Shown here one piece after another: positions 35,464 to 46,524 of a DNA stretch of 64,000 bases. This DNA comes from Rahnella victoriana (GTDB lineage Bacteria; Pseudomonadota; Gammaproteobacteria; Enterobacterales; Enterobacteriaceae). Where the stretch lies: assembly GCF_004330295.1 (NCBI RefSeq), contig NZ_SJOJ01000008.1, positions 122,938-186,937 of the forward strand, given 5' to 3'. The notes below the pieces were generated by a model. That model was not told the origin of the DNA. It ran no database searches and was given only the letters and a program-made list of their open reading frames with translations. Numbering within the stretch: the stretch's first letter is position 1; every line of letters starts with the position of its first letter. The translations under genes and the position numbers were made by a program.

Positions 35464-36852
35464 ATGACGTCCCCTACAGATGTGTCAGATAACGCGAAAC
35501 CGCAGTGTCGTGAAACAGCGGCAGAGGCGGCGAAACCGGGTCACTTCCGTTACGTGGTGCTCGGGATGATTTTTGCCATCACGGTGATCAACTACGCCGA
35601 CCGCGCCACGCTGTCGATCGCCGGTACGGAAGTCTCGCGGGTGCTGAGTCTGGATCCGGTGATGCTGGGCATGGTTTTTTCGGCGTTTGCCTGGGCGTAT
35701 ATGATCGGGCAAATCCCCGGCGGCTGGCTGCTGGATAAATTCGGCGCACGGCGGGTGTACGGGTGCAGTCTGGTGCTCTGGTCGGTGTTCACCATGTTGC
35801 AGGGCACCGTGGGCTGGTTTGGTGTCAGCGGGCTGTCGGCGGCCATCATGCTGTTTTTTCTGCGCTTTATGCTCGGTCTGGTGGAGTCTCCGGCGTTTCC
35901 GGCCAATGCGCGCATCGTCGCCTGCTGGTTCCCGACCCATGAGCGCGGCACGGCAACCTCGCTGTTTAACTCGGCGCAGTACATGGCGATTGGCGTGTTC
36001 ACGCCGATCATGGCGTGGCTGACCCACGCGCTCGGCTGGGAGCATGTTTTCCTGTGGATGGGCGGCGTCGGGCTGATCGCCGGGATTTTGTGGTTCGCCT
36101 TCTACAAAGAACCGCACAGCAGCCCGCACATCAAACCCGCTGAACTCGAGCACATCCGCGCCAACGGTGCGCTGGTCGATCTGGAGCTGAACCGCCGCGC
36201 CTCGCGCCAGAAATTCACCTTCCGTGAAGTGATGCAACTGTTCCAGAGCCGCACGCTGTGGGGCATTTATATCGGGCAATATTGCATCACGTCGATGAGT
36301 TACTTCTTCATGACCTGGTTTCCTATTTACCTGATCAAAGGGCGCGGGATGACGGTCATGGAAGCCGGGTGGGTGGTGGCGCTGCCCGCCATCTGCGGTT
36401 TTTCCGGCGGTGTGCTCGGCGGCGTGATGTCCGATTACATGATCCGCCGCGGGATCAGCCCGTCGAAAGCGCGTAAAACGCCGTTTGTGCTGGGCATGTT
36501 CTTTGCGGCGATGCTGGCGATGGCGAACTTTGTCTCCACCGATGCGGCGGTGATTGCGCTGATGACGCTGGCGTTCTTCGGTAAAGGGCTGTCGGCCATC
36601 GGCTGGGCGGTGATGTCGGATACCGCGCCGGAGAAAATGATCGGCCTGAGCGGCGGGGTGTTTAACTGCCTCGGGAATGTCGCCGGGATCATCACGCCGG
36701 TGGTGATCGGTTATATCGTGGCGGCCACCGGCTCCTTTAACCTCGCGCTGTGGTTTGTCGGCGCGCACGGCCTGCTGGGCATGTTTGGCTATCTGGTGGT
36801 GGCCGGAAAGTTCGAACGCATGGTGATCCGTCCGGATACGCGCCTAAAATGA
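35464..36852 (+). CDS. MFS transporter, glucarate/galactarate (anion:cation symporter) type
   Basis: A 462-residue, twelve-helix inner-membrane transporter of the anion:cation symporter family. The first helix RYVVLGMIFAITVINYADRATLSIA and the QIPGGWLLDKFGARRVYG loop are characteristic of GudP/GarP, which take up D-glucarate and galactarate; tartrate and galactonate carriers are close. No gudD, garD or garL genes follow, so the sugar acid must be metabolised elsewhere. GGAG precedes the ATG. The adjacent LysR gene is the likely regulator. Confidence 0.88.
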   Translation: MTSPTDVSDNAKPQCRETAAEAAKPGHFRYVVLGMIFAITVINYADRATLSIAGTEVSRVLSLDPVMLGMVFSAFAWAYMIGQIPGGWLLDKFGARRVYGCSLVLWSVFTMLQGTVGWFGVSGLSAAIMLFFLRFMLGLVESPAFPANARIVACWFPTHERGTATSLFNSAQYMAIGVFTPIMAWLTHALGWEHVFLWMGGVGLIAGILWFAFYKEPHSSPHIKPAELEHIRANGALVDLELNRRASRQKFTFREVMQLFQSRTLWGIYIGQYCITSMSYFFMTWFPIYLIKGRGMTVMEAGWVVALPAICGFSGGVLGGVMSDYMIRRGISPSKARKTPFVLGMFFAAMLAMANFVSTDAAVIALMTLAFFGKGLSAIGWAVMSDTAPEKMIGLSGGVFNCLGNVAGIITPVVIGYIVAATGSFNLALWFVGAHGLLGMFGYLVVAGKFERMVIRPDTRLK

Positions 36853-36866
36853 GAATTGTTCTTGAT

Positions 36867-36883
36867 ATGACAATGTGTGTCAT
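36867..36883. promoter_or_regulatory. inverted repeat upstream of yojI
   Basis: ATGACA-ATGTG-TGTCAT has perfect 6-bp arms, 49 bp before yojI in a 79-bp gap. The size and symmetry suit a dimeric regulator. It may also overlap the -35 region. The protein is not known. Confidence 0.5.
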
Positions 36884-36931
36884 TAAACTGCGTGCAGCAT
36901 CATTTACCTGCATTCAGAACGAGAAAAATTC

Positions 36932-38593
36932 ATGGAGTTGTTACGCGTTGTCTTTAAGCAATATCGCTGGCCGTTTTTAGGGGTTATGGCGCTGAGTTTG
37001 CTCAGCGCCGTTCTGGGTATCGGGCTGATCGCGTTTATCAATCTTAAGCTGATTGAAACCACGCAAGGCTCCCTGATGGTTCTGCCGCAATTCCTCGGGC
37101 TTCTGCTGTTGCTGATGGCGGTCACGCTGGGTTCGCAACTGGCGCTGACCGTGCTCGGCCACCACTTCATTTACCGCCTGCGCGGCCAGTTCATCAAACG
37201 TATTCTCGATACCGACATCGAACGCATCGAGCAAATCGGTAACGCGCAACTGCTCGCCAGCCTCGGCAGCGACATCCGTAACATCACACTGGCGTTTGTT
37301 CGCCTGCCGGAGCTGGTGCAGGGGATTATCCTGACCATTGGCTGTGCGGGTTATCTGGCATGGCTGTCACCGGAAATGCTGCTGGTGACGGTTGTCTGGC
37401 TGCTGATCACCATATTCGGCGGTTTCAAACTGGTGTCGCATGTTTACCGCCATCTGGCGAAAGTGCGTGATGCGGAAGACAAGCTGCAAACCGATTATCA
37501 GAAAGTGATCGAAGGGCGCAAGGAGCTGGCGCTGAACCGCGAACGCGCACGCCATCTGTTTGATGATGTCTACCGCAAAGATGCCGAAGAGTATCGCCAT
37601 CATATTATCCGCGCCGATACCTTCCATCTGAGCGCCGTGAACTGGTCGAATATCATGATGCTGGGCGCGATTGGTCTGGTGTTCTTTATGGCGAATACGC
37701 TCGGCTGGTCGAATACTGACGTCGCCGCGACCTATTCCCTGACGTTGCTGTTCCTGCGCACGCCGATGTTACAGGCGGTAGGGGCGCTGCCGACATTGCT
37801 CAGCGCACAGGTGGCGTTTGGCAAACTGAAAGCCCTGAAACTGGCGGAATACCACGAGGCCTTTACGCCTGCGGTTGTCGCTAAAAAATGGCAAACCCTT
37901 GAGCTGCGCGACCTGAGCTTCAGTTATGCGGGCAAAGAAGAGGACGCCGGTTTTGGCGTCGGTCCGCTTAACCTGACAATCACCCGTGGCGAACTGGTGT
38001 TTCTGATTGGCGGCAACGGCAGCGGCAAATCAACCATGGCGATGCTGCTGACCGGCCTGTATCAGCCGCGCGCCGGGCAAATCCTGCTCGACGGCGTGCC
38101 GGTCACCGCTGACACTGCCGAACAATACCGGCAGATGTTCTCGGCGGTGTTCACCGATTTCCATCTGTTCGGCCAGCTGATGGGGCCGCAAGGGCAACAG
38201 CCGGATCCGCTGCTGGTGGAAGACTGGCTGCAACGCCTGAAAATGAAAGAAAAACTGACCTTCAGCGGCAACGAAGTGACCAACCTGCAACTGTCCGCCG
38301 GGCAGCGTAAGCGTGTGGCGCTGCTGCTGGCTGCCGCCGAGGGGCGCGATTTCCTGCTGCTCGACGAATGGGCCGCCGATCAGGATCCGCAATTCCGCCG
38401 TACCTTCTACCGCGAACTGTTGCCGCAATTGCGGGATATGGGCAAAACCGTGCTGGCAATCAGCCACGATGATCACTATTTTGAACACGCCGATCGTCTG
38501 CTGGAAATGCGACAGGGCAAATTACACGAACTGCACGGGCAGGCGCGCATTGACGCCAGCCGCGATGCGGTCGCACAGATTGGAAGTCACTAA
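36932..38593 (+). CDS. yojI: YojI, ABC exporter (microcin J25 efflux)
   Basis: A 553-residue half-transporter with six N-terminal membrane helices and a C-terminal ATPase. In E. coli, YojI exports the lasso peptide microcin J25 together with TolC. Walker [10 protein letters not shown] is at about 361-369, the signature is LSAGQRKR, Walker B is [10 protein letters not shown] and the switch histidine is in ISHDD. The signature is LSAGQ instead of LSGGQ, as in YojI. The next gene starts 24 bp downstream and may be co-transcribed. The start is an ATG with a GAG site. Confidence 0.93.
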   Translation: MELLRVVFKQYRWPFLGVMALSLLSAVLGIGLIAFINLKLIETTQGSLMVLPQFLGLLLLLMAVTLGSQLALTVLGHHFIYRLRGQFIKRILDTDIERIEQIGNAQLLASLGSDIRNITLAFVRLPELVQGIILTIGCAGYLAWLSPEMLLVTVVWLLITIFGGFKLVSHVYRHLAKVRDAEDKLQTDYQKVIEGRKELALNRERARHLFDDVYRKDAEEYRHHIIRADTFHLSAVNWSNIMMLGAIGLVFFMANTLGWSNTDVAATYSLTLLFLRTPMLQAVGALPTLLSAQVAFGKLKALKLAEYHEAFTPAVVAKKWQTLELRDLSFSYAGKEEDAGFGVGPLNLTITRGELVFLIGGNGSGKSTMAMLLTGLYQPRAGQILLDGVPVTADTAEQYRQMFSAVFTDFHLFGQLMGPQGQQPDPLLVEDWLQRLKMKEKLTFSGNEVTNLQLSAGQRKRVALLLAAAEGRDFLLLDEWAADQDPQFRRTFYRELLPQLRDMGKTVLAISHDDHYFEHADRLLEMRQGKLHELHGQARIDASRDAVAQIGSH

Positions 38594-38617
38594 ATTGTTT
38601 ACGGAAGGCATTGGAAA

Positions 38618-39436
38618 ATGAACTGGACTGAAGTGATGGTGTGGGGTGTCATCGGCGTGGTGGCTGGCTCGCTGATCGCGGCGCTGCATAAAAAAGGCAA
38701 AATCGGCCGCATCCCGGCGGTGATCTTATTTCTGGTGGTGATCATCGGCGGCAACCTGCTGTGGGGCGGCGTGATCAAGCCGCGTCTGGCAGGCAACAGC
38801 GAAGAGCAGAAAATCGATCAGGCGCTGGCGGCGCTGCCGATGTACAACACCATCAAAGCGCAGGAACCGGCGCTGTATGCGCAGATCCGCAGCAACATTC
38901 TGAACATGAAGAAAGAGGGTAAATCGCAGCAGGAAGCCATTGATACCGTGAAACCGATGGTGTCGGTGCTGCTTTCGCAGCGCATCACGCACGCGCCGGA
39001 TGCCAATGTGAACGAGGCAATGCAGGTCAATCTGGAAGAGATGCAAACCTTGCAGGCGCGCAAAGACGGCAGTTGCTTTAAATTTCTCTATCCGCAGGTC
39101 AGCGGCGGGGTGAATACCGCAGAAGTGCTGCCGCCACAGCTGTTCCAGAAAGACCTCAGCACCATGAACGATTTGCTGCTGGCGACCGGCAGCAACCAGA
39201 CCGTTCAGCCCGCGCCGGTCAGCACCGAAAAAGTGGTGCAACTGATGGCACCGGTGCGTGAGGCGCTGGCCACTATGTACGGTGAGCAGTTGCAGATGTT
39301 CAGTGACCTGACCAAACCGGATGTGGATCGCGAGAAAGTGTGCGAAATCTCCATCAGCCTGTACTCAGGCATTCTGGCGCTCCAGCCAGCGGATTCGGCG
39401 GCTATACTCAGAATGATGCTTGGCCAGAAGAACTGA
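38618..39436 (+). CDS. membrane-anchored protein of unknown function
   Basis: A 272-residue protein with one or two N-terminal hydrophobic segments (about 6-23 and 33-53) and a helical remainder that is probably periplasmic or cytoplasmic, with a pair of cysteines (GSCFKF and KVCEIS) that could form a disulfide. I do not recognise a domain. GGAAGG precedes the ATG. It is 24 bp after yojI and 109 bp before the MscS-type gene, all on the same strand, which suggests a loose envelope-related operon. Confidence 0.75.
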   Translation: MNWTEVMVWGVIGVVAGSLIAALHKKGKIGRIPAVILFLVVIIGGNLLWGGVIKPRLAGNSEEQKIDQALAALPMYNTIKAQEPALYAQIRSNILNMKKEGKSQQEAIDTVKPMVSVLLSQRITHAPDANVNEAMQVNLEEMQTLQARKDGSCFKFLYPQVSGGVNTAEVLPPQLFQKDLSTMNDLLLATGSNQTVQPAPVSTEKVVQLMAPVREALATMYGEQLQMFSDLTKPDVDREKVCEISISLYSGILALQPADSAAILRMMLGQKN

Positions 39437-39545
39437 ATTCGGATCCCTTTTCGGAGTGATAAACGCTATTTTTCCGGCTGAGAAAGCGTATTCTTAGCCG
39501 GATTTTTAAAACACTAATTTCCCGAACTCCCGGAAACCTCCTTCT

Positions 39546-41972
39546 ATGCAAAAAATGTTAAGAGTGCCGTTGTTGCTGGCATTATTGTCATGTCTGCTGA
39601 TAACGCCTGCGCTGAGTCAGGCGGATGAAAGTACAGGTCAGCCTGACACGACAGAACAACCGGTTAAAGTTAATGCCACGACGGCCTTACCGGCATTGCA
39701 GAAACGTCTCGACCAGCTAAAACAGCAGGTATCCTCGGCAAAAACCGACAAGAAATTTACCGGTCTGACGGATGCCGCGCAGAAACTGTCGGAAGAAGCC
39801 GACAAGCTGGCCGCCGCGCTGACGCCTCAGCTTGCGCAGGTTCAGGCGCAGCTTGATGTGCTGGGGCCAGCCCCCGCGCCGGGCACGCTGACCGAAACGC
39901 CGCAGGTGATCAGCCAGCGTAATAAGCTCAACAACAACAAGACGCTGCTCACCACGCAAATCGAGCAAAGCAAAGCCATCGCCGTCGGCGCGCAAAACCT
40001 GTCGTCGCAAATCTCCGGATTGCGCCGTGACGCGCTGAAAACCCAGATTGCGCTGAACACCGGCAGCATTCTTGGCGGTAATTTCTGGTCGCCGCTGATC
40101 ACGCCAAACGACAACGACGCGGCGCGGTTTGAGGAGTTCGGTTCACAAGTCAGTGATGCCTGGAGTCAGGCGTGGAGCGAAGACTGGCGCATCGGCACCG
40201 GCATTTATCTGCTGCTGGCGCTGGTGATTGGTCTGTTCGGTCGCCGCGTGCTGGACAAACCGATGAACTGGATCCTGCCGCGCTGGTTGCCGCAGGGACG
40301 TTTCCGCCGCAGCTTCCTGGCCTGTTTCACCACGCTGAGCACCACCTTTACGCTCGGCATCAGCGTGCAGCTGCTGGGCTACATTTTTACCCGCCTGCCG
40401 GACACCTCGCCGTGGGTGAATGAATTTGCCGAACAGCTGGTTGAACTGACCTATTTCAGCGCAGTGATTGCCGGTCTCGGTATCGCCTTGCTTTCCAATA
40501 ATCACCCGTCATGGCGTCTGCCGGGCATCGCCGATCCGCTGGCAAAAACGCTGGCATCCTTCCCGGTTCTGCTGGCGGGCTTTATTTTCCTGTTCGGTAT
40601 TGTCGAACAGCTGAACAATCTGGTCGGTGCCAGCGTTTCCGCCACCCTGTTTGGTAACGGATTAGCGGCCCTGCTGGTTGCGCTCAATTGCCTGATTGCA
40701 CCGGTGCGGATAAACCGTATGCGCCGCAAAATGAAGGCGGAGGGCGAGCAGACCGAAGCCCGTTCCACGCTGGCCGGGCTGATTCACCTGGTGATCAGCC
40801 TGACGGCGTTCGTGATCCTGATGGCGCTGCTGATTGGTTATATTCCGCTGGCGCGCTTTGTGACCTTCGAACTGCTGTGGATTGGACTGGTGGTCAGTTG
40901 CCTGTATCTGCTGATTCACTTCGTCGTTGACCTGTGTGAAAGCGTGTTTGCGCCGGCGACCCACAGTGGCAAAATCCTCAAAAGCACGCTGAGCGTCAAT
41001 GACCGCCATTTATCGCTGGCCGCGACGCTATTCTCGGCGATCGGTAAAACCGCGCTGTTACTGATGGCTGCCGTGGCGCTGCTCAACGGCACTTTCGGAA
41101 CCACCACGCCGCTGGAACTGCTGGCAAAAATCATCGACATCTGGGGCGGAAAGGGCCTCGAAAGCATGAACATCATTCCGGCACATGCCGTGAATGCGGT
41201 GCTGTGTCTGGTGGTCGGCTGGTATATTTTACGTTCCGCACGCCGCTGGCTGGATAACGATTTCCTGCCAAAAACCATGATGGATCGCGGTATGCGCGCC
41301 TCGCTGGTGACGCTGTTCACCAACGTCGGTTACGTGCTGGTGATCCTGCTGACGCTGTCGTCGCTGGGCATCGAGTGGAACAAACTGGCGTGGATCGTCA
41401 GCGCCTTGTCGGTCGGTATCGGTTTCGGCTTGCAGGAGATTGTGAAGAACTTTATCTCCGGCCTGATCCTGCTGACGGAGCGTCCGGTGAAAGTGGGCGA
41501 CTTGATCAGCATCAGCGGTGTGGAAGGGGATATCCGTCGTATCAACGTCCGCGCAACGGAAATTCAGCTGGGTGACAAATCGACGGTGATTGTGCCGAAC
41601 TCACAGCTGATTTCGCAGAACGTCCGCAACGCCACCATGGGGAATGCGCAGGGCGTGGCGACCATCACCCTGACGTTCCCGCTGGACATCGACCCCGAGC
41701 AGGTCCGCACGTTATTGCTGGAAGCCTACAACCTGCATGAATCCATTCTGGAAGCGCCTGCGCCGTCGGTCAGTTTTAAAGAACTCGGCCCGACCGGGAT
41801 CGTGCTGAGCGTCACCGGTTACGTCAACAGCCCGCGTATGGTCAGCGCCACGCGCAGTGACTTGCTGTACGAAATCCTCAAAATGCTGCGCGCAGCGGGG
41901 ATCAGTCTGAGCCAGACACAGACGATGATTCTGGAGAAACCGGGGGAGAGGGGGGGCCCGGTAGCGGAGTAA
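39546..41972 (+). CDS. DUF3772-containing MscS-family mechanosensitive channel
   Basis: An 808-residue channel protein with a Sec signal peptide (about 1-25), a periplasmic coiled-coil region followed by the DUF3772 domain (about 120-190), about ten membrane helices, and the MscS pore and beta domain at the C terminus (about 590-790). The pore helix region has the expected small-residue pattern (SALSVGIGFGLQEIVKNFISGLILL), followed by the beta domain ERPVKVGDLISISGVEGDI. It belongs with the large MscS relatives (MscM/MscK, YbiO, YjeP), gating on membrane tension. The ATG is fixed by the signal peptide; its ribosome site is weak. A REP-like palindrome follows. Confidence 0.9.
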   Translation: MQKMLRVPLLLALLSCLLITPALSQADESTGQPDTTEQPVKVNATTALPALQKRLDQLKQQVSSAKTDKKFTGLTDAAQKLSEEADKLAAALTPQLAQVQAQLDVLGPAPAPGTLTETPQVISQRNKLNNNKTLLTTQIEQSKAIAVGAQNLSSQISGLRRDALKTQIALNTGSILGGNFWSPLITPNDNDAARFEEFGSQVSDAWSQAWSEDWRIGTGIYLLLALVIGLFGRRVLDKPMNWILPRWLPQGRFRRSFLACFTTLSTTFTLGISVQLLGYIFTRLPDTSPWVNEFAEQLVELTYFSAVIAGLGIALLSNNHPSWRLPGIADPLAKTLASFPVLLAGFIFLFGIVEQLNNLVGASVSATLFGNGLAALLVALNCLIAPVRINRMRRKMKAEGEQTEARSTLAGLIHLVISLTAFVILMALLIGYIPLARFVTFELLWIGLVVSCLYLLIHFVVDLCESVFAPATHSGKILKSTLSVNDRHLSLAATLFSAIGKTALLLMAAVALLNGTFGTTTPLELLAKIIDIWGGKGLESMNIIPAHAVNAVLCLVVGWYILRSARRWLDNDFLPKTMMDRGMRASLVTLFTNVGYVLVILLTLSSLGIEWNKLAWIVSALSVGIGFGLQEIVKNFISGLILLTERPVKVGDLISISGVEGDIRRINVRATEIQLGDKSTVIVPNSQLISQNVRNATMGNAQGVATITLTFPLDIDPEQVRTLLLEAYNLHESILEAPAPSVSFKELGPTGIVLSVTGYVNSPRMVSATRSDLLYEILKMLRAAGISLSQTQTMILEKPGERGGPVAE

Positions 41973-41994
41973 AACCCAAAGAATGATCCGGTCG

Positions 41995-42035
41995 GCTCCC
42001 TCCCCTGCGAAGGGGAGAGTTGGGGTGGGGTATTA
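41995..42035 (+). repeat. REP-like palindrome copy 1
   Basis: CTCCCTCCCCTGCGAAGGGG is followed by AGAGTTGGGGTGGGGTATTA. The hairpin pairs CTCCCC with GGGGAG around TGCGAA, and the tail is GGGGTGGGGTATTA. It lies 22 bases after the MscS-type gene, 50 bases from an inverted copy, forming a BIME-like pair. Confidence 0.8.
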
Positions 42036-42082
42036 AAGTAAAATCAATAGGTTGAAGTATGCTTTGACCCGGTGTCAGCCCT

Positions 42083-42130
42083 TAAAACCCCCTCCCGTCC
42101 TCCCCCTTCGCAGGGGGAGGAGCAAAGCAA
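42083..42130 (-). repeat. REP-like palindrome copy 2
   Basis: The inverse-oriented partner: on the minus strand it reads TTTGCTCCTCCCCC, TGCGAA, GGGGGAGG and the tail ACGGGAGGGGGTTTTAA. Its tail points toward copy 1. It lies immediately after the cusA-like stop codon. Confidence 0.8.
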
Positions 42131-42148
42131 CCCCCATTCTGCTTTTCC

Positions 42149-45100
42149 TTAACCCGTTTTGTTTCTTCGCCTCCGATGCATCAGCAAATACACCACCGGG
42201 ATCACCACCATCGACAATAACGGGGCGCTCACCATGCCGCCGATCATCGGTGCGGCGATGCGCTGCATCACTTCCGAACCGGTTCCTCCGCCCCACATGA
42301 TTGGCAGCAAACCCGCCATAATGGTGGCGACCGTCATGGCTTTCGGACGCACGCGCAGCACCGCGCCGTGATGTATGGCGTCGCACAGTTCGGCTTCACT
42401 CAGCGCATCACCGGTTTTCTGCTGGCGCTGTACGGCCTGATTCAGATACAGCACCATGATCACCCCGAATTCGGCGGCGACACCGGCGAGGGCGATAAAT
42501 CCGACGGCGGCAGCGACCGACAGATTGTAGCTGAGTAAATACAACAGCCAGACGCCGCCGGTCAGGGCGAACGGCAGGGTCGCCATGATCAGCAATGCGT
42601 CGCGCACGTTGCTGAATGTGACGTACAGCAGCACGAAGATGATCATCAATGTCACCGGCAGCACGACTTTCAGTTTTGCCGTGGCGCGTTCGAGATATTC
42701 GAATTGCCCGGACCAGCTCACCGTGACGCCTTCCGGCAAGGTCACCTGCTGATTCACCGCCTGCTGCATGTCTTCGACGGCAGATTTCAAATCCCGGCCG
42801 CGCAAATCCACATAGATCCAGTCCGAAAGGCGGGCGTTCTCGCTTTTCAGCATCGGCGGGCCGTCAGTGATGTTGACGGAAGCCAGCGCCGACAGCGGCA
42901 CCTGCGCACCGGAAGCGGTCAGCACCGGTAAATCGCGCAGCGCCTGCACGTTGTCACGCAATTCACGCGGATAGCGCAGGTTGATCGGATAACGCTCGCG
43001 GCCTTCCAGCGTTTCGCCGATATTTTCCCCGCCGACCAGCGTCGAGACCAATGATTGCAGTTCAGCAACCGTGACACCGTAACGTGCAGCTTCACGCCGG
43101 TTGATATCAATATCAACATAACGGCCGCCTTCCAGCCTTTCGGCCAGCGCCGAAGTGACGCCGGGAACCTGCCTGACGATGTGCTCAATCTGTTGCGCCA
43201 CCTGCCCGATCTGCGCAATGTTATTACCGTTCACCTTGATACCGACCGGGCTTTTGATGCCGGTCGCCAGCATGTCGAGACGGTTGCGGATCGGTGGCAC
43301 CCAGACGTTGGCGATGCCCGGTAATTTCACCGCGTTATCCAGCTCCGTCACCAGTTTGTCCGGCGTCATGCCTGACCGCCACTGGTCACGGGGTTTAAAA
43401 CGGATCGTGGTTTCGATCATGGTCAGCGGCGCGGGGTCGGTGGCGCTGTCGGCGCGTCCGGCCTTGCCAAACACGCTGGCGACTTCCGGCACGGTTTTGA
43501 TCAGCCGGTCCGTCTGTTGCAGTAACCGCGAGGCTTCACGGGCGGAAATGCCGGGCAGCGTCGAGGGCATATACAGCAGGTCGCCTTCATCCAGCGGTGG
43601 CATAAATTCACTGCCGAGTTTCGCCAGCGGATACAGTGACACCAGCAGAAACAGACCGCTGAACACCAGCGTGGTTTTCGGGCGTTTCAGGACCGCGGAC
43701 AGCACCGGCTGATAGGCGGCGATCAGCCAGCGGTTGATCGGGCTGGCGTTCTCGTCAGGGATTTTGCCGCGAATAAAATACCCTATCAGCACCGGTACCA
43801 GCGTGATACCCAGTCCGGCAGACACCGCCATCGCATAGGTTTTGGTGAATGCCAGCGGTGAGAACATCCGGCCTTCCTGTGCTTCCAGTGAAAACACCGG
43901 AATAAACGACAGGGTGATGATCAGCAGGCTGCAAAACAGCGCCGGACCGACTTCCGTGGCGGCGCGCTCAGACACCTTCCAGTAATCCGCTGAAGCAGGC
44001 TGCTGGCCGGGATGATCATGCCGCCATTGCTCCAGCACTTTGTGCATATTCTCGATCATCACAATCGCCGCATCGACCATTGCGCCGATGGCAATCGCGA
44101 TACCGCCGAGGGACATGATATTGGCGCTGACCCCTTGATAATGCATGACGATAAACGCCCCGAGAATACCGAGCGGCAGGGTGATGATGGCCACCAGCGC
44201 CGAGCGGAAGTGGAACAGAAACAGCGCGCAGACCACCGCCACCACCACGAATTCTTCCAGCAGTTTATGCGACAGGGTGTCGACCGCGTTCTCAATCAGC
44301 GGCTGGCGATCGTAAACCGGCACAATTTCCACGCCTGCGGGCAGCGTGCGGGCGAGGGCATTCAGCCGCGCTTTCACCGCCTTCAGGGTTTCCAGCGCAT
44401 TTTTGCCGGAACGCATCACAATTACGCCGCCCGCCACTTCGCCTTCGCCGTTCAGTTCCGCCACGCCACGGCGCAGTTCGGGGCCGGTGCGCACGGTCGC
44501 CACATCTGCCAGCAATACCGGAATGCCGCTGTTAACCGTCACCACCACATTGTTGAAATCCGCCAGACTGCTGAGATAGCCGGAGGTGCGCACCATGTAT
44601 TCGGCTTCGCCCATTTCCAGTAATGAACCGCTGCTTTCCTGATTGGCGCTTTGTAAGGCGCTGACTAACTGCTGATGCGTCACGCCACGGGCGCGCATCC
44701 GCTGCGGATCGGCGACCACCTGATACTGGCGCACCATCCCGCCTAGACTTGCTACTTCGGAGACATTTGGCACGGTTTTCAGGTCATAACGCAGCGTCCA
44801 GTCCTGCAGGGCGCGCAGTTGCTCCAGACTGTGTTTACCGGTTTTGTCAGTCAGCGCATATTCATAAATCCAGCCGACACCGGTGGCATCCGGCCCCAGC
44901 GAGGCTTTGGCACCGGCAGGCAATGAGGATTGCACCTGACTCAGGTATTCCAGCACCCGTGAGCGCGCCCAGTACGGGTCAGTGTCGTCGTCGAACAGCA
45001 CGTAAACATAGGCATCGCCGAACATAGAAAAGCCGCGCACGGTTTTTGCGCCCGGCACCGACAGCAAGGTGGTGGTCAGCGGATAGGTCACCTGATCTTC

Positions 45101-45283
45101 AATGATTTGCGGCGCCTTGCCCGGGTAACTCACGCGCACGATCACCTGCACATCGGAGAGATCCGGCAGGGCATCCAGCGGGGCTTTTTGCAATGACCAG
45201 ATGCCCCAGCCCGCCATCATCAGCGCGGCGAGTAACACCAGCAGCCGGTTCTTCAGCGACCAGCGGATCACGGCGGCAATCAT
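42149..45283 (-). CDS. cusA: CusA-like heavy-metal RND efflux pump
   Basis: A 1044-residue inner-membrane proton antiporter that takes Cu(I)/Ag(I) from the periplasm and pushes it out. It matches CusA/SilA throughout: [68 protein letters not shown]. The APLxMxETT and NRLDML segments that hold metal-binding methionines in CusA are present; I could not confirm the third. Twelve helices and two large periplasmic loops fit RND architecture. The ATG overlaps cusB by four bases. It is the last gene of the operon. Confidence 0.93.
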   Translation of the reverse strand: MIAAVIRWSLKNRLLVLLAALMMAGWGIWSLQKAPLDALPDLSDVQVIVRVSYPGKAPQIIEDQVTYPLTTTLLSVPGAKTVRGFSMFGDAYVYVLFDDDTDPYWARSRVLEYLSQVQSSLPAGAKASLGPDATGVGWIYEYALTDKTGKHSLEQLRALQDWTLRYDLKTVPNVSEVASLGGMVRQYQVVADPQRMRARGVTHQQLVSALQSANQESSGSLLEMGEAEYMVRTSGYLSSLADFNNVVVTVNSGIPVLLADVATVRTGPELRRGVAELNGEGEVAGGVIVMRSGKNALETLKAVKARLNALARTLPAGVEIVPVYDRQPLIENAVDTLSHKLLEEFVVVAVVCALFLFHFRSALVAIITLPLGILGAFIVMHYQGVSANIMSLGGIAIAIGAMVDAAIVMIENMHKVLEQWRHDHPGQQPASADYWKVSERAATEVGPALFCSLLIITLSFIPVFSLEAQEGRMFSPLAFTKTYAMAVSAGLGITLVPVLIGYFIRGKIPDENASPINRWLIAAYQPVLSAVLKRPKTTLVFSGLFLLVSLYPLAKLGSEFMPPLDEGDLLYMPSTLPGISAREASRLLQQTDRLIKTVPEVASVFGKAGRADSATDPAPLTMIETTIRFKPRDQWRSGMTPDKLVTELDNAVKLPGIANVWVPPIRNRLDMLATGIKSPVGIKVNGNNIAQIGQVAQQIEHIVRQVPGVTSALAERLEGGRYVDIDINRREAARYGVTVAELQSLVSTLVGGENIGETLEGRERYPINLRYPRELRDNVQALRDLPVLTASGAQVPLSALASVNITDGPPMLKSENARLSDWIYVDLRGRDLKSAVEDMQQAVNQQVTLPEGVTVSWSGQFEYLERATAKLKVVLPVTLMIIFVLLYVTFSNVRDALLIMATLPFALTGGVWLLYLLSYNLSVAAAVGFIALAGVAAEFGVIMVLYLNQAVQRQQKTGDALSEAELCDAIHHGAVLRVRPKAMTVATIMAGLLPIMWGGGTGSEVMQRIAAPMIGGMVSAPLLSMVVIPVVYLLMHRRRRNKTG

Positions 45284-46524
45284 AAATCACCTCCGTGCTG
45301 ATGTGCGTCCGGTTGCTGAGCTTCGGTGGCAGGAAGCGCACTGCGCAGGCTGGCTTCCGAGTCGATCAGGAACTGGCCGGAGGTGACCACAGACTGACCT
45401 TCCTCAAGACCGGAAAGTACCTGCGTCCAGCCATCGCGGGTCGCGCCGGTGATCACCGCCTGCGGGGTGAAATGTCCGTTGCCGTCGTTGAGCAGGACGG
45501 TATTGCGGCTGCCGGTCTGGATCAGCGCTTCCTGCGGGATCGCCAGCACCGGTTTCTGCGTACTGATATCTGGCGAGAGATTCAGGTACATGCCGGGACG
45601 CAGTTTTTGCTGCGGATTATCCATCACCACGCGGGCTTTCAGCGTGCGGCTGACGGCATCCACGTCCGGCAGTAATTCGCTGACCGTGCCGTGAAACACC
45701 TCGCCCGGCTGGCTGTCCGTGCTGGCGGTGACTTTGCTGCCGGTGTGGATCTGGCTGGCGGCGGAAGGCGGATAATCCATCACCATCCATACCTGTTTCA
45801 GGCTGGTCAGTTCGAACAGCGGCTGCGTGGCGCTGACCTGTGCCCCTTCGCGCACGGAAAGCTGACTGAGATAACCGTCTTCCGGTGCGAGCACATCGGT
45901 GCGGGTTTGCGGCTGGCCGGTTTTATCGACGCGGCGCAGAACGTCTTCCGGCATAAACTGCAACGCCAGACGCTGACGGGCGGCAGCGGTCAGGCTGCGG
46001 TCGCCCAGCTGGCGCACCGCCAGATATTCCTGCTGCGCGGCAGTCCAGTCGGGTATCCACAGGGTGGCCAGTTTCTGACCCTTTTTCACCTGCTGCTGGC
46101 TGGCGGCCACATACAATTTTTCCACCAGCCCGTTCGCCCGCGCGGCGACAGTGCGCAGGCTGCGTTCATCGGCGCTGACCGTGCCGTAAACATTCAGCGG
46201 CGTGGAAATCATCCGCATCTGCACCTTTTCACTGCGCATACCGAGATTTTGCTGCTGGCGGGCGCTGACCGTCACACCGCCGTCGTCGGCCACCTCATCG
46301 GCGTAGCGCGGCATCAGATCCATATCCATAAACGGTGATTTGCCGGGCTTATCGAAACGCTGATCCGGCGTCATCGGGTCGTACCAGTAAAGCACTTTGC
46401 GTTCTGCGGGCGTGGCGGAAGCGGATGGTGCGTCGGGCTGGCTGTGGCGTCCGGCGGTAAATCCGGCAGCAAGCGCGATAAGCACGGACGCGGCGAGCAG
46501 GCCGCAGGTTTTAGCGGAAGTCAT
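45280..46524 (-). CDS. cusB: CusB-like periplasmic adaptor (membrane fusion protein)
   Basis: A 414-residue adaptor with an N-terminal membrane anchor ([17 protein letters not shown]) that links the RND pump to the outer membrane channel and binds metal. The block [25 protein letters not shown] near residue 45 is the metal-binding N-terminal segment typical of CusB/SilB, rich in Met and His; a His-rich end (DAHQHGG) is also present. The start at MTSAKTCG is fixed by GGAG eight bases upstream and by its overlap with the stop of the channel gene (TAATG). A longer reading has no support. Confidence 0.93.
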   Translation of the reverse strand: MTSAKTCGLLAASVLIALAAGFTAGRHSQPDAPSASATPAERKVLYWYDPMTPDQRFDKPGKSPFMDMDLMPRYADEVADDGGVTVSARQQQNLGMRSEKVQMRMISTPLNVYGTVSADERSLRTVAARANGLVEKLYVAASQQQVKKGQKLATLWIPDWTAAQQEYLAVRQLGDRSLTAAARQRLALQFMPEDVLRRVDKTGQPQTRTDVLAPEDGYLSQLSVREGAQVSATQPLFELTSLKQVWMVMDYPPSAASQIHTGSKVTASTDSQPGEVFHGTVSELLPDVDAVSRTLKARVVMDNPQQKLRPGMYLNLSPDISTQKPVLAIPQEALIQTGSRNTVLLNDGNGHFTPQAVITGATRDGWTQVLSGLEEGQSVVTSGQFLIDSEASLRSALPATEAQQPDAHQHGGDL

